Assembly (NCBI RefSeq): GCF_036985505.1
Contig: NZ_BTGQ01000003.1
Span: 496,001-560,000, forward strand
Direction of reading: 5' to 3'
Length of the DNA stretch: 64,000 bases
DNA from: Croceitalea sp947503285
GTDB lineage: Bacteria > Bacteroidota > Bacteroidia > Flavobacteriales > Flavobacteriaceae
In this document: one piece after another, positions 62,501-64,000 of the stretch
Position numbering within the stretch: position 1 is the first letter of the stretch
Layout of the letters: every line of letters begins with the position of its first letter
Notes under the pieces: generated by a model
Databases searched by the model: none
Seen by the model: only the letters and a program-made list of their open reading frames with translations
What the model was told of the DNA's origin: nothing
Position numbers and translations under genes: made by a program

Positions 62501-64000
62501 GGGAAAAAGGAGCAATTTTTTTAGAGAAGACATCTATTGAAAAGTCGCCGCCACCTTCAAAAACCTTTGTAGTAAAAGTAGCCTGTAGCATACCTGGTGC
62601 ATTATTGGTAACGGGTATTTTTTTGTTGATGCCAAGTTCCCCTTCTTCATTGAGGGTCGAATTCAAAAACTGGAGTTCTGTCTCGTTAAATGTCCTTACG
62701 GGATCTTGAAATACATACGCTGCGTACTTCGGAAAAGCAGTGGCGGTAGCTTGCAGTTTGGTGTTGATGTCTATTTTTAGATTTCTTGCCGGTGCCCCGT
62801 GTAGCCATTTGACATTAATTTTACCACGATTACTTTCTTTGGCACTAAGCACGGCTTCATCAAATGTAAAATCCACCTTTAATCGATTGGGTTTGACCGT
62901 GGCTATTTTTAAGCTTTTGTTGAACTGTGCACCGCCAACAAGCACTTTTACATTCCACGTGCCTGTTGGGGCAGTGGTCTTTGTGGGGATTGGAAAGTAG
63001 TAGAAGCCATTCTCTTTTCTCGCAAAAACACCTTCATCGACCTTAACACTGCCATTTTTGAGAACCGTTCGTTGAACGAGTTTTCCCCTGGCATCGGATA
63101 CCTCTAGCGTAACGGGGTGGTTTTGGGGTAGTGGGTTGGCCTTGTCATCAAGAACAAAGGTCAAGTGGGCGGTATCCCCAGGTCGATGAACCCCTCTTTC
63201 CGTATAAAGAAAGCCCTGTAGACCACTTTGGAGTTGTTCCCCCGCAACATCGAACTTACTTAGTGAAAGTGCATTGCCATCGGCCAATTTTGTGTAGGCA
63301 AAATTATTTTCCTTTTGAGCCACGGCAAAGGTAATGGTCGCATCGCCATCATAAATGGCAAATCCTGAAGCATCGGTTACCACCTCGCCCAATAGTTGTT
63401 GTTGGTAGTTATAGAGCTTTATTCGGGCTCCGGGTTCCGGATTGGAAGTGAGCAGGTTCGTCGCTGCGAAATGGTAACTACGGTTGTTCCCTTTTTTTAC
63501 AATAAGCCCAAGGTCACTACCCAGAAGATTGGTAAAGACCACCCGATCAGGATTGTAATAGGCCTCATGGCAGGGGTTATCCTGCTCTTCCCAATCGTAA
63601 TTGTAATTTCTCCAATAGTAGATTTGGTTATCCCAGTACCGTTCCTCTAGATCGTTCTCACCCTCACTTTGTTCGAACGCAATGGCATTGGTGCCTTCGG
63701 TTTCATCAACCGAATCCCCACAGTCGTACATAATATGTTCTTTTTTAAAGCTTAGCTCCACGCGGTAGAGGGAGCCTGGGTTTACTTTTATAAGCTCGGA
63801 CAAATCAAGGGCATGGGCTTTCCAATAACTGCTGTTTCCCGGATTGTTTTCGGTTAAGGGAATCACCTTATACGCCACCCTTCTGCCAACAGGGCGAAGG
63901 TCTGAATTGTAGGTTTGGGTGAGTTCGTTGTTTTGAAGAAATTGAAGCATATTGTCCTCAAAAACCTGAATGACCCTAACTTCAACGGCGGCAAGGTTGA
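59514..64000 (-). CDS. Bacterial alpha-2-macroglobulin (5' end outside window)
   Basis: The frame is open from the window edge to the stop at 59514 (about 1495 codons present). It traps invading proteases in the periplasm or at the cell surface. The thioester motif C-x-E-Q is intact as HGCVEQTTS (around 60826-60852), within an alpha-toroid region (GNADDWGTSYAGHFMLEAKQKG in outline). Repeated MG domains fill the N-terminal two thirds, including a 'TERGVHRPGDTAHLTFVLDD' (20) MG3-like segment and SLAVVDEGLLDLTRYKTPD (bait/MG region). The signal peptide is outside the window. It is co-directional with pbpC. Confidence 0.94.
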   Translation of the reverse strand, partial: NLAAVEVRVIQVFEDNMLQFLQNNELTQTYNSDLRPVGRRVAYKVIPLTENNPGNSSYWKAHALDLSELIKVNPGSLYRVELSFKKEHIMYDCGDSVDETEGTNAIAFEQSEGENDLEERYWDNQIYYWRNYNYDWEEQDNPCHEAYYNPDRVVFTNLLGSDLGLIVKKGNNRSYHFAATNLLTSNPEPGARIKLYNYQQQLLGEVVTDASGFAIYDGDATITFAVAQKENNFAYTKLADGNALSLSKFDVAGEQLQSGLQGFLYTERGVHRPGDTAHLTFVLDDKANPLPQNHPVTLEVSDARGKLVQRTVLKNGSVKVDEGVFARKENGFYYFPIPTKTTAPTGTWNVKVLVGGAQFNKSLKIATVKPNRLKVDFTFDEAVLSAKESNRGKINVKWLHGAPARNLKIDINTKLQATATAFPKYAAYVFQDPVRTFNETELQFLNSTLNEEGELGINKKIPVTNNAPGMLQATFTTKVFEGGGDFSIDVFSKKIAPFSHFVGLKSPKARQYGSYLTDENTAFDVISVDEKGDPAPNRKLDIQIFKIEWRWWWNRGYDNLSRYENATVHRPFKTLKVTTGADGKGNFKINIPDNEGGRFLIRVLDKASGHATGRTAYFYRNWWKRPASGDAESSKILIFAANKESYTIGEEALVTFPSDIGGRALLSIENGSEVLSQQWVETTAKETKAVIPITAEMAPNVYVNISLLQPHGQASNDLPIRLYGVVPLLVTNKATILEPLLDMPKILEPERSFTVKVSEANRKPMTYSLAVVDEGLLDLTRYKTPDIHGSFYARQALGVKTFDIFDDVMGAYSVSVDNIYAIGGGGIAEGAKNRKAQRFKPVVTYLGPFTLEAGEKATHEIQMPNYVGSVRTMLIAGNQKSAYGKNEKTTPVRKPLMVLTSLPRKLSPGETVTVPVTIFAMDKKVKNVKVSIETEKALEPIGPTSKNISFDAVGEQIVNFDFKVNPTTRFQTIKVVATGSGEKASNTLEIDVENPNPITTQSSLYTLTENQSQTISFEPFGTSGTNSAFIEFSTLPPMDFSKRMDYLLQYPHGCVEQTTSAAFPQLYLDDVLDITFDKKQDIETNVKAAIKKLADFQTPNGGLSYWPGYGNADDWGTSYAGHFMLEAKQKGYQLPLTFLSDWLRYQKNAARQWSNTTTAYNNDLTQAYRLYTLALAQQPELASMNRLRESKNLSNEAKWRLAATYALVGKKEVAQDIAKRANSNVKPNKHDYHTYGSVFRNRAMALETLVLLKDERQRELAISLAKNLSSQQWYSTQETAYALLAMAKMVSENGGKSVDIEFVQNGKTTTIKTDRAIAQRNIPVNASKERLTITNKQSNIIYTTLTQRGKLPVGQELAQQKKLNLTVDYLDGAGTVIAVDELRQGTELKARLTVFNTTNDNYENLALTQIVPSGWEIVDTSYVGNGNSNADYTDVRDDRTHFYFDLGAKKTKTFTVQLNASYLGQYYLPGSQVEAMYDQNSYARNKGKWIKIIP

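Overview
The window is an AT-leaning chromosomal segment of a member of the Bacteroidota, most likely a marine Flavobacteriaceae (Maribacter/Zobellia-like; genus not determinable from this sequence alone). The basis is a complete gldKLMN type IX secretion (T9SS) locus, SusC-like and DUF4249/DUF4270 proteins, LytTR regulators, many lipoproteins with short hydrophobic leaders and acidic starts, and promoters of the Bacteroidota form TTTG-N17..23-TAnnTTTG (best examples before topA and before the tRNA-fMet).

Layout, left to right. 1-2.2 kb: truncated sigma-54 activator and miaB (minus). 2.4-4.3 kb: two-gene lipoprotein operon, an LVIVD beta-propeller and a protein ending in a Kunitz/BPTI-type domain. 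4.4-12.9 kb: topA, an arginase-fold protein that has lost metal ligands, then gldK-gldL-gldM-gldN, closed by a strong terminator. 13-17.5 kb: FAD oxidoreductase, DUF983 protein, ABC-F ATPase, leucine-rich repeat protein. 17.7-23.7 kb: tripartite RND efflux operon 1 and a CPXCG cysteine-rich protein. 23.7-26.3 kb (minus): DUF4270 lipoprotein and an outer-membrane barrel. 26.5-30.6 kb: surface-protein cluster (DUF6268 barrel, kelch lipoprotein, DUF4907) with a LytS/LytR-type two-component pair. 31.3-37.3 kb: RND efflux operon 2, led by a small Spy-like periplasmic protein. 37.5-42.5 kb: TonB-dependent receptor, DUF4249 lipoprotein, arylsulfotransferase-like lipoprotein. 42.9-43.4 kb: initiator tRNA whose 5' end is duplicated around a small insert, and two overlapping tiny ORFs. 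43.5-48.4 kb (minus): three secreted proteins, one little more than a signal peptide plus a T9SS sorting domain. 48.6-50.7 kb (minus): TPR membrane protein and membrane-bound LytTR regulator. 50.9-54.8 kb: sodium:alanine symporter, era, der. 54.8-64 kb: large MG2/plug-like secreted protein, then (minus) an alpha-2-macroglobulin (5' end outside the window) followed by pbpC.

Most of the window serves the cell envelope: secretion (T9SS), efflux, uptake, surface sensing and envelope defence, mixed with housekeeping genes (miaB, topA, era, der, tRNA-fMet). No phage, transposase or CRISPR array was seen. The least ordinary items are the Kunitz-type lipoprotein, the degenerate arginase next to gldK, the rearranged tRNA-fMet locus with its coupled small ORFs, the secreted triad with a nearly cargo-free sorting domain, and the TPR/membrane-LytTR pair.
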